Shown piece after piece: positions 1 through 6,789 of a stretch of 6,818 bases of DNA (position 1 is the first letter of the stretch; every line of letters begins with the position of its first letter). Source of the DNA: Gammaproteobacteria bacterium (GTDB lineage Bacteria > Pseudomonadota > Gammaproteobacteria > Chromatiales > Chromatiaceae); the NCBI GenBank assembly GCA_015231665.1, contig JADGBD010000044.1, positions 1 through 6,818 of the forward strand. Direction: 5' to 3'. The translations under genes and the position numbers were made by a program. Below the pieces are notes generated by a model that saw nothing but the letters and a program-made list of their open reading frames with translations, had not been told where the DNA came from and ran no database searches.

Positions 1-1065
1 TCCACCTGCACTGCCGCCGCTGCCAACGGACAGGGAGATTCCTCCTTCCGTACCTGCTACTGACAAGTCATTGCCGCCAACGCCACCACCACCGCCGATT
101 GAATGGGCAAGGATGCCGGGGGAATGATCCCCATAGATCGGGCTTGTGCCCGGAGTCGGGCCACACTGCTCGAAAGGACAACTGGCAATTGCTCCCGTAC
201 TGAGGATACCAGAGGAGGTAGCCTGTATACCCCCACCGGCCCCGGCATTGCCACCGTTACCGCCAACGGCCACATTAACTGATACGGGCGTAAGCAAAGC
301 AGATGAAAGGGTGAGGCCATCCGCCTGTCCACCATGACCGCCACCCCCACCAATGGAACTGGCAAGCAGCCCCGGTGAATGGCGACCTTGAGTTGTGATC
401 GTATTAGAATTCGTCAGTGTAACGGTCTCGGCGTGACCTCCGCCGCCGCTGCGCCCTCCAATCGCCACGCCGCTGATGACGGAAACCTCACTGGCGTCAC
501 CGCCGTCGCCACCGCCGCCACCGAGAGAGAGCCCGCTCATGCCGGGGGATTGGTGGCCTAAGGTGGTTATCGTTCCAGCGTTCGTGGCATCGATCTTTCC
601 GCCCGCGCCACCCGCGCCACCATTAGCACCCAAGGCATAAATACCTGAAGCCTGCGACCCTCCGGTACCGCCGTTGCCCCCGATGCTTTGCATCAAGACG
701 CCCGCGGAACCATTTCCTTGGGTCGTAATGTTGCCGAGGTTTGTGGTCGTTACCTCTCTGCCCGAATTGCCACCAGTGCCGCCCGAACCACCGGATGACC
801 ATGCGGCCCAGCCACCCGAGCCGCCGGCCCCCGCTGCTCCGCCTTCACTGCGCGCTTTAACTGCTGGGGCTGATTTTCCCGATGTAGTAATCGTGCCAGT
901 ATTTTGAATGCTTATTGATCCGCCGTTGCCCCCCAGGCCACCATTTGTACCAGAATACTGATCAAAAGCGCCACCACCGTCACCGCCATTGCCGCCATCT
1001 CCACCCAGGCTATGGGCAAAAATGCCGCCATAACCATCTTGGTCTGTGGTGATAGTTCCTAAATT
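1..1065 (-). repeat. Tandem protein repeats, about 54 residues each, in the passenger region
   Basis: Six successive units can be aligned by the segment N-x-G-T-I-T-T. Its fourth-from-last position (Gly, or Asn in the fifth copy) falls at about residues 158, 212, 266, 319, 376 and 441, giving spacings of 54, 54, 53, 57 and 65. Each unit then carries a G-x-x-S-P-G-hydrophobic stretch and a SIGGGGG-type turn, seen as HSLGGDGG, MQSIGGNGG, GLSLGGGGG, ASSIGGGGG and AHSIGGGGG; the second copy is degenerate (KARSEGGAAG). Gly-rich linkers of varying length separate the units. The regular spacing and alternating beta/turn pattern suggest a beta-helix or beta-solenoid. The repeats have diverged in DNA sequence and are not recent perfect duplications. 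The array continues past the left edge. Confidence 0.8.
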
Positions 1066-1530
1066 TACTAAAGTTAATGCTCCTCCGGCCCCTCCATTCC
1101 AACCCCCTCCGGCGCTACTAAACGAGCCAGCATTTTCAGCGTGTGGCCCATCAGCACCTCCTGAGAAAGCTTCCATGCCAAAATAGTTTGTGCCAACTCC
1201 GTCCAAGCCGACCGGATTTAAACTACCGCAATTATATAGCGACATGGAGGGACCGGGAGTCCCTACATCTGCATCGGTACCTTCTGGTGAAGTCATGTGA
1301 AAACCAATCAGTCCATCACTCCCACTAAAATTACCTATCACCGTATTGCCACCGTATTGAAAGGAATAGGAAGTCGGCTGTTGGGTAAGGCTCACCGTAT
1401 TGACGTATTGGTACAAGCCGGAACTCAGTGAATCGCACTGGTTAGCATAAGCGGGAAAACCCACCATCCAGCCTGAAATCGCAATTAGAGAGAAAGCGGG
1501 GGTTAGAAGGGCGCGTTGCTTAGCCGGCAT
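1..1530 (-). CDS. Glycine-rich repeat surface protein, autotransporter-like, N-terminal part (3' end beyond window)
   Basis: An uninterrupted frame of 510 codons runs from ATG at 1528-1530 to the left edge with no stop, so the C-terminus is missing. The start is well fixed: an in-frame TGA lies two codons upstream (1534-1536), and the ATG opens a Sec signal peptide (residues 1-29, cleavage likely after AYA). Residues 30 to about 150 are non-repetitive with cysteines at 32 and 101. From about residue 156 the protein is built of Gly/Asn/Ser/Thr-rich repeats, each with a strand-like N-x-GTITT segment followed by a SPGILAHSIGGGGG-type segment. Repeats of this style are known from the passenger regions of large proteins ending in an autotransporter outer-membrane beta-barrel; that barrel would lie outside the window, so the class is inferred. 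The likely role is a cell-surface or released fibre or adhesin; no ligand or enzyme motif is visible. The Shine-Dalgarno is weak (only a GAGA about 8 bases upstream). Codon use includes TTA leucines, unlike its neighbours. Alternatives are another Gly-rich exported protein, for example one with a different C-terminal anchor. Confidence 0.8.
   Translation of the reverse strand, partial: MPAKQRALLTPAFSLIAISGWMVGFPAYANQCDSLSSGLYQYVNTVSLTQQPTSYSFQYGGNTVIGNFSGSDGLIGFHMTSPEGTDADVGTPGPSMSLYNCGSLNPVGLDGVGTNYFGMEAFSGGADGPHAENAGSFSSAGGGWNGGAGGALTLVNLGTITTDQDGYGGIFAHSLGGDGGNGGDGGGAFDQYSGTNGGLGGNGGSISIQNTGTITTSGKSAPAVKARSEGGAAGAGGSGGWAAWSSGGSGGTGGNSGREVTTTNLGNITTQGNGSAGVLMQSIGGNGGTGGSQASGIYALGANGGAGGAGGKIDATNAGTITTLGHQSPGMSGLSLGGGGGDGGDASEVSVISGVAIGGRSGGGGHAETVTLTNSNTITTQGRHSPGLLASSIGGGGGHGGQADGLTLSSALLTPVSVNVAVGGNGGNAGAGGGIQATSSGILSTGAIASCPFEQCGPTPGTSPIYGDHSPGILAHSIGGGGGVGGNDLSVAGTEGGISLSVGSGGSAGG
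1444..1530 (-). other. Sec signal peptide of the autotransporter-like protein
   Basis: Residues 1-29 show a basic N-region (K4, R6), a hydrophobic core from about residue 8 to 25 (LLTPAFSLIAISGWMVGF) and a small-x-small cleavage site, A-Y-A, before N30. This is a normal-length signal peptide without the long extension seen in some large autotransporters. There is no lipobox: the first cysteine (C32) lies two residues past the predicted cut and is not preceded by L-x-G/A, so a lipoprotein is unlikely. Confidence 0.8.
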
Positions 1531-1633
1531 AAGTCAGGTCTCGTCGAGGTTTCAGGTGGATTCGAGACTACAGCCTGCCTGGCTGGCTGTCATGTAAAAC
1601 TTGGTTATCCAGGTCTCGAGGCTGTAATAACCG
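1531..1633 (-). promoter_or_regulatory. Leader between the ATPase gene and the autotransporter-like gene, with short direct and inverted repeats
   Basis: This 103-base gap holds the 5' leader of the surface-protein gene. CAGGTCTCG occurs twice on the plus strand, at 1535-1543 and 1610-1618. Between them TCGAGAC (1562-1568) is the exact complement of GTCTCGA (1613-1619), and its core also complements GTCTCG at 1538-1543. TACAGCC (1569-1575) complements GGCTGTA (1620-1626). These pairings cannot all form together, so they could be alternative hairpins or a repeated protein-binding site. I see no convincing sigma-70 promoter and no intrinsic terminator with a T-run after the ATPase stop. Whether the surface-protein gene has its own promoter is open. 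Confidence 0.35.
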
Positions 1634-3412
1634 TCAAACCGCCGGAGTTACCCGCAGGAGTTCCTCGATTGAGGTCAGGCCGGCGACGACCTTGCGCACG
1701 CCGCTGATGCGCAGGGATTCCATGCCTTGCTTGAGGCCTTGCAAAGCGATGTCCTCGCTGCTGCAGTTGGGTTGAATCTGCGCCTTGACCTCGGTGCTGA
1801 GGCGCAGGATCTCGTAGATGCCCACCCGCCCCTGATAGCCGGTCTCGCGGCATTTGAGGCAACCCACCGGCGCATAGACCCGTTCCGGCGCCTTGCTTTT
1901 CCAGGGATGGGTGAGGGCCTGCCAGTGGTTGAGGTCCACCGGGGTTTCGCCCTTGCAGTGGGGGCAGAGGGTGCGCAGCAGGCGCTGGGCCACCACCCCG
2001 AGCAGGGTAGCGTTGATCAGGTAGGGCGGCACACCTATGTCCATCAGGCGGGTGATCGCCGAGGCGGCGTCGTTGGTGTGCAGGGTGGAGAGCACCAGAT
2101 GGCCGGTGAGCGCGGCCTGAATCGCCATCTCCGCCGTTTCCAGGTCGCGGATCTCACCCACCATGATGATGTCCGGGTCCTGGCGCATCAGGGTGCGCAC
2201 GCCGCTGGCAAAGTCCAGGCCGATGGCGTGATTCACCTGCATCTGGTTGAAACTGGGCTCGACCATCTCGATGGGGTCCTCGATGGTGCAGAGGTTGACC
2301 TCGGGGCGAGCCAGGGTCTTGAGGGTGGAATAGAGTGTGGTGGTCTTGCCCGAGCCGGTGGGACCCGTGACCAGCACTATGCCGTGGGTCTGGCTGATCA
2401 TCTCCTGCCAGTGGCGGCTGTCGCCGGGACTGAAGCCCAGCTCCTCGGTGCTGCGCACCAGCACCTGGGGGTCGAAGATGCGCATCACCAGCTTCTCGCC
2501 AAAGGCGGTGGGCATGGTGGACAGGCGCAGCTCCACTTCCTGGCCGCCGGGGGTGCGGGTCTTGATCCGGCCATCCTGGGGCCGGCGCTTCTCGACTATG
2601 TCCATGCGCCCCAGGCTTTTGATCCGGCTGGTGATCGCCGCCATGATCGCCGCCGGCACCTGATAGACGCTGTGCAGCATGCCGTCGATGCGGAAGCGGA
2701 TGTTGGCCACCTCCCGCCGCGGCTCTAGGTGGATGTCGCTGGCGCGCTGCTCGAAGGCGTACTGAAACAACCAATCGACGATATTGATGATGTGGCGGTC
2801 GTTGGCCTCCAGCTTGCCCGCCTTGCCCAGGTCCACCAGGGCCTCGACATTGGTGACCCCGGCCAGCTGGCGCCAGTCATCATTGAGGCCGGCCTTGCGG
2901 ATGCTATGGCTGAGACCGAACAGCTCCTCCTGAAAGCGCATCACCTCCAGGGGATTGGCGATGACCCGGTCGATATCGCGGCGCAGTACCTGGCCCAGCT
3001 CCTGTTCCCAACCGCGCTCGAAGGGCTCGGCGGTGGCGAAGGTGACCTTGCTGGCGCTAACCGCCACCGGCAGGATGCGGTAGCGGGCGGCGTAGGCGGG
3101 AGCGATGATGCGGGTGACCGAGTCCACATCCATCTTCAGTGGATCGATGTGGAAGAAGGGGATTTCCAGACGCTTTGCCAGCCAGCGGGTCAGACGGTCC
3201 AGAGTCAGGGGCTCGGCGGGGTCGCTGGCATTGAACAGATCGCGCTCGGCCAGCCAGACCAGAGGGTGAGTCTCCGACTTGGGGGCATGGGTGCCGCGAT
3301 ACAGCCGACGCAATTCCTCGGCCTGCTCGGTCAGGATCAGCCCATCATCGATCAAATCCGGCAGCAGGTCCTCCAGACCCAAACGCCGGTCGATGCCTTC
3401 GTAGGCTTTCAT
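1634..3412 (-). CDS. GspE/PulE/PilB family secretion or type IV pilus assembly ATPase
   Basis: 592 residues, a cytoplasmic hexameric ATPase of the type II secretion / type IV pilus superfamily that drives (pseudo)pilin addition or removal at the inner membrane. The N-terminal part (about 1-165) resembles the GspE/MshE N-terminal domain, with an extra leading helix region. The N2 domain follows, with SDIHLEP at 225-231 and arginine-rich segments RFRIDG (239-244) and RRPQDGR (276-282). The core has Walker A GPTGSGKT (350-357), the Asp box TIEDP (376-380), Walker B DIIMVGEIRD (414-423) with E420, and the His box GHLVLSTLHTN (437-447). A zinc-binding tetracysteine is present (C483, C486, C518, C521), as in PilB and GspE. 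All catalytic motifs are intact, so it should be active. The start is bounded by an in-frame TAA two codons upstream (3416-3418), yet no Shine-Dalgarno is visible. There is no GspF, pilin or secretin gene nearby, so the exact system (T2SS, T4P or MSHA-like) cannot be assigned. Confidence 0.93.
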   Translation of the reverse strand: MKAYEGIDRRLGLEDLLPDLIDDGLILTEQAEELRRLYRGTHAPKSETHPLVWLAERDLFNASDPAEPLTLDRLTRWLAKRLEIPFFHIDPLKMDVDSVTRIIAPAYAARYRILPVAVSASKVTFATAEPFERGWEQELGQVLRRDIDRVIANPLEVMRFQEELFGLSHSIRKAGLNDDWRQLAGVTNVEALVDLGKAGKLEANDRHIINIVDWLFQYAFEQRASDIHLEPRREVANIRFRIDGMLHSVYQVPAAIMAAITSRIKSLGRMDIVEKRRPQDGRIKTRTPGGQEVELRLSTMPTAFGEKLVMRIFDPQVLVRSTEELGFSPGDSRHWQEMISQTHGIVLVTGPTGSGKTTTLYSTLKTLARPEVNLCTIEDPIEMVEPSFNQMQVNHAIGLDFASGVRTLMRQDPDIIMVGEIRDLETAEMAIQAALTGHLVLSTLHTNDAASAITRLMDIGVPPYLINATLLGVVAQRLLRTLCPHCKGETPVDLNHWQALTHPWKSKAPERVYAPVGCLKCRETGYQGRVGIYEILRLSTEVKAQIQPNCSSEDIALQGLKQGMESLRISGVRKVVAGLTSIEELLRVTPAV

Positions 3413-3424
3413 GGGTTAAGCGCA

Positions 3425-3513
3425 GGACGCAGAAGGCGCGGAGGAGCGCAAAGACCGCAGAGAATTTTGAGTTATCTCGGCGTACTCTGCGCTCCTCCGC
3501 GCCCTCTGCGTCC
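3425..3513. repeat. Large imperfect inverted repeat (CGCAGAGG-type intergenic repeat)
   Basis: Arms 3425-3453 and 3513-3485 are complementary at 27 of 29 positions (mismatches at 3434/3504 and 3451/3487), with a 31-base loop. The arms themselves are made of short purine-rich CGCAGA/CGGAGG-like units, and a further CGCAGAG sits in the loop just after the left arm (3456-3462). From memory, similar CGCAGAG-rich palindromes are dispersed between genes in many proteobacterial genomes and are often mis-translated as small proteins. The element almost fills the gap between pycB and the ATPase gene. Transcribed, it would give a very stable stem-loop ending 12 bases before the ATPase ATG. There is no T-run after it in either direction, so it does not look like a standard intrinsic terminator, although it could stabilise the pycAB mRNA 3' end or limit read-through. 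Confidence 0.85.
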
Positions 3514-3522
3514 CGCTTGACA

Positions 3523-5340
3523 TCAGGCCTGGATTTCCACCAGCACCTCGTTGGGGTTGACGGCATCGCCCTTTTGCACGAACACGCCGGTGACCCTGCC
3601 GGCGATGGGGGCCTGGATCTCGGTTTCCATTTTCATCGCCTCGGTGATCAGCACCGCCTGGCCGGCGCTGACCATATCGCCCTCCTTGACCAGCACCTCG
3701 ACGATGTTGCCGGGCATGGAGGTGGTCACATCGCCTTCCTTGCTCGGTTTGGGCCGCTTGCCGGAGATGGCCTGGGCCACCGCGCCCTTGGCGCCGCCCT
3801 CCAGCACGATCTGATCCAGGGTCTCCACCACCACTTCTTCCGGTACGCCGTCGATGGCCAGGTAGAAGTGGCGTTCGGATTCCTCCTTATGACCGGCGCC
3901 GGTGACCTTGACGTGGTAGGTCTCGCCGTGCAGAGCGACATTGAACTCGGTGGGGGCCACGCGGCCATCGTCGCTTTTGATCGGCTTGAGGGCCTCAGGC
4001 ACCAGGGTACCGGCCTCGCGCTCTTCGAGGAACTTGCGCCCGACCTCAGGGAACATGGCGTAGGTGAGCACGTCTTCCTCGGACTTGGCCAGGCCGACCA
4101 CTTCCTCGCGCAGGCGCTCCAGCTCCGGCGGCAGCAGGTCCGCGGGGCGGCATTCGATCAGGTCCTCACCACCCACCGCCTGCTGCTGCAGGGTCGGGTT
4201 GACCGGCGCCGGCGCTTTGCCGTAGCCGCCTTGCAGGTAGCGCTTAACCTCATTGGTGATGGTCTGGTAGCGGTGATCGGTGAGCACATTGAGCACCGCC
4301 TGGGTGCCGACAATCTGCGAGGTAGGGGTAACCAGGGGCGGGTAGCCCAGGTCCTTGCGCACCGCCGGGATCTCGGCGAGCACATCGTTCATCCGATCCA
4401 GGGCGTTCTGTTCCTTGAGCTGATTGGCCAGGTTGGAGATCATGCCGCCGGGCACCTGATTGACCTGCACCCGGGTATCCACGCCGGTGTAGTCGCTCTC
4501 GTACTGGTGGTATTTCTTGCGCACATCGTAGAAGTAGAAGCCGATTTCCTGCAGCAGCTCCAGATCCAGGCCGGTGTCGTACTCAGTACCGCGCAGGGCG
4601 GCGACCATGCTTTCGGTGGGCGGATGGGAGGTGCCGCCGGCCAGGGAGGAGATGGCGGTGTTGATATTCTCGCAACCGTTCTCGATAGCCTTGAGCATGC
4701 ACATCTCCGCCAGACCGGCGGTGGAGTGGGAGTGCAGATGCAGCGGCAGCGACACGGCATTCTTCAGCGCCTTGACCAGCTCGGCGGTGGCATAGGGGGT
4801 GAGCAGGCCGGCCATGTCCTTGATCGCCAGGGAGTCGCAGCCCATGGCTTCGAGCTCCTTGGCCAGGGTGACGAAACCCTCGGTGGTGTGTACCGGGCTG
4901 AGGGTGTAACAGATGGTGCCCTGGGCGTGCTTGCCGACTTTTTTGGTTTCTTCAACCGAGACCTTGAGGTTGCGCACGTCGTTCATGGCATCAAAGATGC
5001 GGAACACATCCATGCCGTTGTCGGCACTCTTGCGCACGAAGGCGCGCACCACGTCATCGGAGTAATGGCGGTAGCCGAGCAGGTTCTGACCGCGCAGGAG
5101 CATCTGCAACTGGGTGTTGGGCAGGGCCTCGCGCAGCTTGCGCAGGCGCTCCCAGGGGTCTTCCTTGAGAAAGCGCACGCAGGAGTCGAAGGTGGCGCCG
5201 CCCCAGCATTCCAGCGACCAGAAGCCGACCTTGTCCAGCTTGGGGCAGATGGGCAGCATGTCCTCCAGGCGCATGCGCGTGGCCAGCAGCGACTGGTGGG
5301 CATCGCGGAGGATGACATCGGTGACTTGGATCTTTGGCAT
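3523..5340 (-). CDS. pycB: Pyruvate carboxylase subunit B (carboxyltransferase plus biotin carrier; oxaloacetate decarboxylase alpha-like)
   Basis: 605 residues, matching the usual length of PycB/OadA proteins. It transfers the carboxyl group from carboxybiotin to pyruvate, giving oxaloacetate. Residues 1 to about 280 are the TIM-barrel carboxyltransferase: LRDAHQS with metal ligand D13, the lysine of IKDMAG (K174, carbamylated in this family), and the H-x-H metal pair H203/H205 in HLHSHSTAGL. A conserved PYC/OADA domain covers about 290-480. The C-terminal biotinyl domain (about 530-605) has the EAMKM motif with biotinylated K570. Automatic annotation often calls this oadA, the Na+-pumping oxaloacetate decarboxylase alpha subunit. 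Here the partner is a biotin carboxylase and no membrane OadB or OadG is present, which favours two-subunit pyruvate carboxylase. It starts 15 bases after the pycA stop, with GAGG at 5349-5352 as ribosome binding site. The nearby upstream stop and the MPKIQVTDVILRDAHQS beginning support the start. Confidence 0.95.
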   Translation of the reverse strand: MPKIQVTDVILRDAHQSLLATRMRLEDMLPICPKLDKVGFWSLECWGGATFDSCVRFLKEDPWERLRKLREALPNTQLQMLLRGQNLLGYRHYSDDVVRAFVRKSADNGMDVFRIFDAMNDVRNLKVSVEETKKVGKHAQGTICYTLSPVHTTEGFVTLAKELEAMGCDSLAIKDMAGLLTPYATAELVKALKNAVSLPLHLHSHSTAGLAEMCMLKAIENGCENINTAISSLAGGTSHPPTESMVAALRGTEYDTGLDLELLQEIGFYFYDVRKKYHQYESDYTGVDTRVQVNQVPGGMISNLANQLKEQNALDRMNDVLAEIPAVRKDLGYPPLVTPTSQIVGTQAVLNVLTDHRYQTITNEVKRYLQGGYGKAPAPVNPTLQQQAVGGEDLIECRPADLLPPELERLREEVVGLAKSEEDVLTYAMFPEVGRKFLEEREAGTLVPEALKPIKSDDGRVAPTEFNVALHGETYHVKVTGAGHKEESERHFYLAIDGVPEEVVVETLDQIVLEGGAKGAVAQAISGKRPKPSKEGDVTTSMPGNIVEVLVKEGDMVSAGQAVLITEAMKMETEIQAPIAGRVTGVFVQKGDAVNPNEVLVEIQA

Positions 5341-5348
5341 GGATTTGA

Positions 5349-5352
5349 CCTC
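5349..5352 (-). promoter_or_regulatory. Ribosome binding site of pycB
   Basis: On the minus strand GAGG lies 8 bases before the pycB ATG and directly after the pycA stop codon TAA (5356-5358). The closeness favours translational coupling, so the two subunits would be made in step. Confidence 0.6.
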
Positions 5353-5355
5353 GTG

Positions 5356-6774
5356 TTACAGCCCGGCGTGGGCGGCAATGGCGGCGGCGATGACCGCGGC
5401 AATCTCTTCTTTGCGACGCTTGCAGGAGTATTCGATCAACTCCGGATGGGCCTCGACAAAACCGGTGTTGAACTGACCCGAGCGGAACTCGCGGTTGGCC
5501 AGTATGGCCAGGTAGTAGGGGATGGTGGTCTTGATGCCGAACACCCCCATATCCTGCAGGGCGCGCTGACCGCGGCTGACCGCGTCCTCCCAATTCAGGG
5601 CCCAGACGATGATCTTGGCGAGCATGGAGTCGTAGTAGGGCGGCACCGTGTAGCCGGTGTAGATGGCGGCGTCGGTGCGCACTCCGGGACCACCGGGGGC
5701 GTAGTAGCGGGAGATGCGGCCGAAGCTGGGCATGAAGCCGTTCTTCGGGTCCTCGGCGTTGATGCGGAACTGGATGGCAAAGCCGCGCCGCTGCACCTCA
5801 TGCTGCTTGAAGCGCAGCTGCAGGCCGGCGGCGATACGAATCTGCTCCTCGACGATGTCGATGCCGGTGATGGTTTCGGTGATGGTGTGCTCCACCTGTA
5901 CCCGGGTGTTCATCTCCATGAAATAGAAGCGATTGTCCGAGTCCAGCAGGAACTCGACGGTGCCGGCATTGGTGTAGCCCACCGCCTTGGCCGCGAGCAC
6001 CGCCAGACCGCCGATGTACTGACGCTGGGCCTCGTCCAGCTGGGGCGAGGGGGCGATTTCGATCAGCTTCTGGTTGCGCCGCTGGATTGAGCAGTCGCGC
6101 TCGTAGAGGTGAATGGCGTTGCCGTGGTGGTCACCCAGCACCTGCACCTCGATGTGGCGCGGGTTGACCACGCACCTCTCCATGAACACCTCGGCGCGAC
6201 CAAAGGCCTTGGTGGCCTCGGAGATCACCCGCTCGTAGTTGTTGCGCAGCTCCTCCGGGGTGTCGCAGCGGCGAATGCCGCGACCGCCACCGCCGGAAGT
6301 GGCCTTGAGCATGATCGGATAGCCCAGCTTGTTGGCCATGGCCAGGGCCTGATCCAGGTCGTAGAGGTTGCCGTCGGAACCTGGCGTCACCGGCAGACCG
6401 GCGGCAATCATCGCCTTGCGCGCCTCGGTCTTGTCGCCCATGCGGCGGATGACCTCGGCGGTGGGGCCGATGAAGACAATGCCACGGCGCTCGCAGGCCT
6501 CCGCCAGCTCCGGGTTCTCGGAGAGGAAGCCGTAGCCGGGGTGGACGGCGTCACAGCCGGTGGAGGCGGCCAGGTTGGCGATGCGGTGCACATTGAGGTA
6601 ACCGGCCAGGGGATCGGCCCCCAGGCTGTAGGCCTCATCGGCCTTTTTTACGTGCAGCGAGTAGCGGTCGGCATCGGAATAGATGGCGACCGAGCGAATG
6701 CCCATCTCGGAGCAGGCGCGGATGATGCGAACAGCAATCTCCCCGCGATTGGCGATCAAAATCTTGCGAAACAT
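5356..6774 (-). CDS. pycA: Pyruvate carboxylase subunit A (biotin carboxylase, AccC-like ATP-grasp enzyme)
   Basis: 472 residues. It uses ATP and bicarbonate to carboxylate the biotin carried by PycB. Domains in order: biotin carboxylase N-terminal domain (1 to about 110, starting FRKILIANRGEIAVRI), ATP-grasp (about 115-320) and biotin carboxylase C-terminal domain (about 333-440). Visible functional residues are K115 and K157, the glycine-rich lid SGGGGRG (160-166), H207 and E209, the segment ERDCSIQRRNQK (225-236), E274, and the catalytic block MEMNTRVQVEH (286-296) with E287, N289, R291, Q293 and E295; R337 matches R338 of E. coli AccC. All expected residues are present. The C-terminal tail past about 450 is Lys/Arg- then Ala-rich, which I recall from Pseudomonas-type PycA but not from AccC. 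With no accB next to it and pycB directly downstream, it serves pyruvate carboxylase rather than acetyl-CoA carboxylase. The start is supported by a good Shine-Dalgarno sequence. Confidence 0.95.
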   Translation of the reverse strand: MFRKILIANRGEIAVRIIRACSEMGIRSVAIYSDADRYSLHVKKADEAYSLGADPLAGYLNVHRIANLAASTGCDAVHPGYGFLSENPELAEACERRGIVFIGPTAEVIRRMGDKTEARKAMIAAGLPVTPGSDGNLYDLDQALAMANKLGYPIMLKATSGGGGRGIRRCDTPEELRNNYERVISEATKAFGRAEVFMERCVVNPRHIEVQVLGDHHGNAIHLYERDCSIQRRNQKLIEIAPSPQLDEAQRQYIGGLAVLAAKAVGYTNAGTVEFLLDSDNRFYFMEMNTRVQVEHTITETITGIDIVEEQIRIAAGLQLRFKQHEVQRRGFAIQFRINAEDPKNGFMPSFGRISRYYAPGGPGVRTDAAIYTGYTVPPYYDSMLAKIIVWALNWEDAVSRGQRALQDMGVFGIKTTIPYYLAILANREFRSGQFNTGFVEAHPELIEYSCKRRKEEIAAVIAAAIAAHAGL

Positions 6775-6779
6775 GGCAA

Positions 6780-6784
6780 CTCCT
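6780..6784 (-). promoter_or_regulatory. Ribosome binding site of pycA
   Basis: AGGAG on the minus strand, 5 bases before the ATG at 6772-6774. It is the best Shine-Dalgarno sequence in the window and confirms the pycA start. Confidence 0.75.
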
Positions 6785-6789
6785 GCTTA

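Noticed and set aside
57..907. Small frames on both strands within 57-907
   Set aside because: The minus-strand frame with signal peptide and regular protein repeats spans this region without a stop, so these are out-of-frame by-products of Gly-rich coding DNA.
1..1065. CRISPR-like or DNA-level tandem repeat array
   Set aside because: The periodicity (about 160 bases) exists at protein level only. The DNA copies have diverged and there are no identical repeats with unique spacers.
1600..1640. Possible promoter using TTGACG at the ATPase stop codon
   Set aside because: No acceptable -10 hexamer lies at 16-18 bases from it, so I do not call a promoter.
3425..3513. Intrinsic terminator after pycB
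   Set aside because: The stem is strong but there is no T-run after either arm, and the stem is much longer than usual terminators. It is recorded as a repeat instead.
1727..3520. Two plus-strand open frames (333 and 263 codons) opposite the ATPase gene
   Set aside because: They are antisense shadows of an ATPase with all catalytic motifs, have the same mirror-frame composition, and show no recognisable motif.
3345..3566. Small minus-strand frame of 73 codons across the pycB-ATPase intergenic region
   Set aside because: Its middle is simply the translation of the inverted repeat (RRDAEGAEERR-like), a familiar false protein, and it overlaps the ends of both real genes.
3517..6090. Very long plus-strand open frame (857 codons) opposite pycB and the 3' part of pycA
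   Set aside because: It is antisense to two well-supported enzymes. Its His/Gly/Asp/Leu-rich composition is typical of the mirror frame of GC-rich genes, in which stops are rare. No domain is recognisable.
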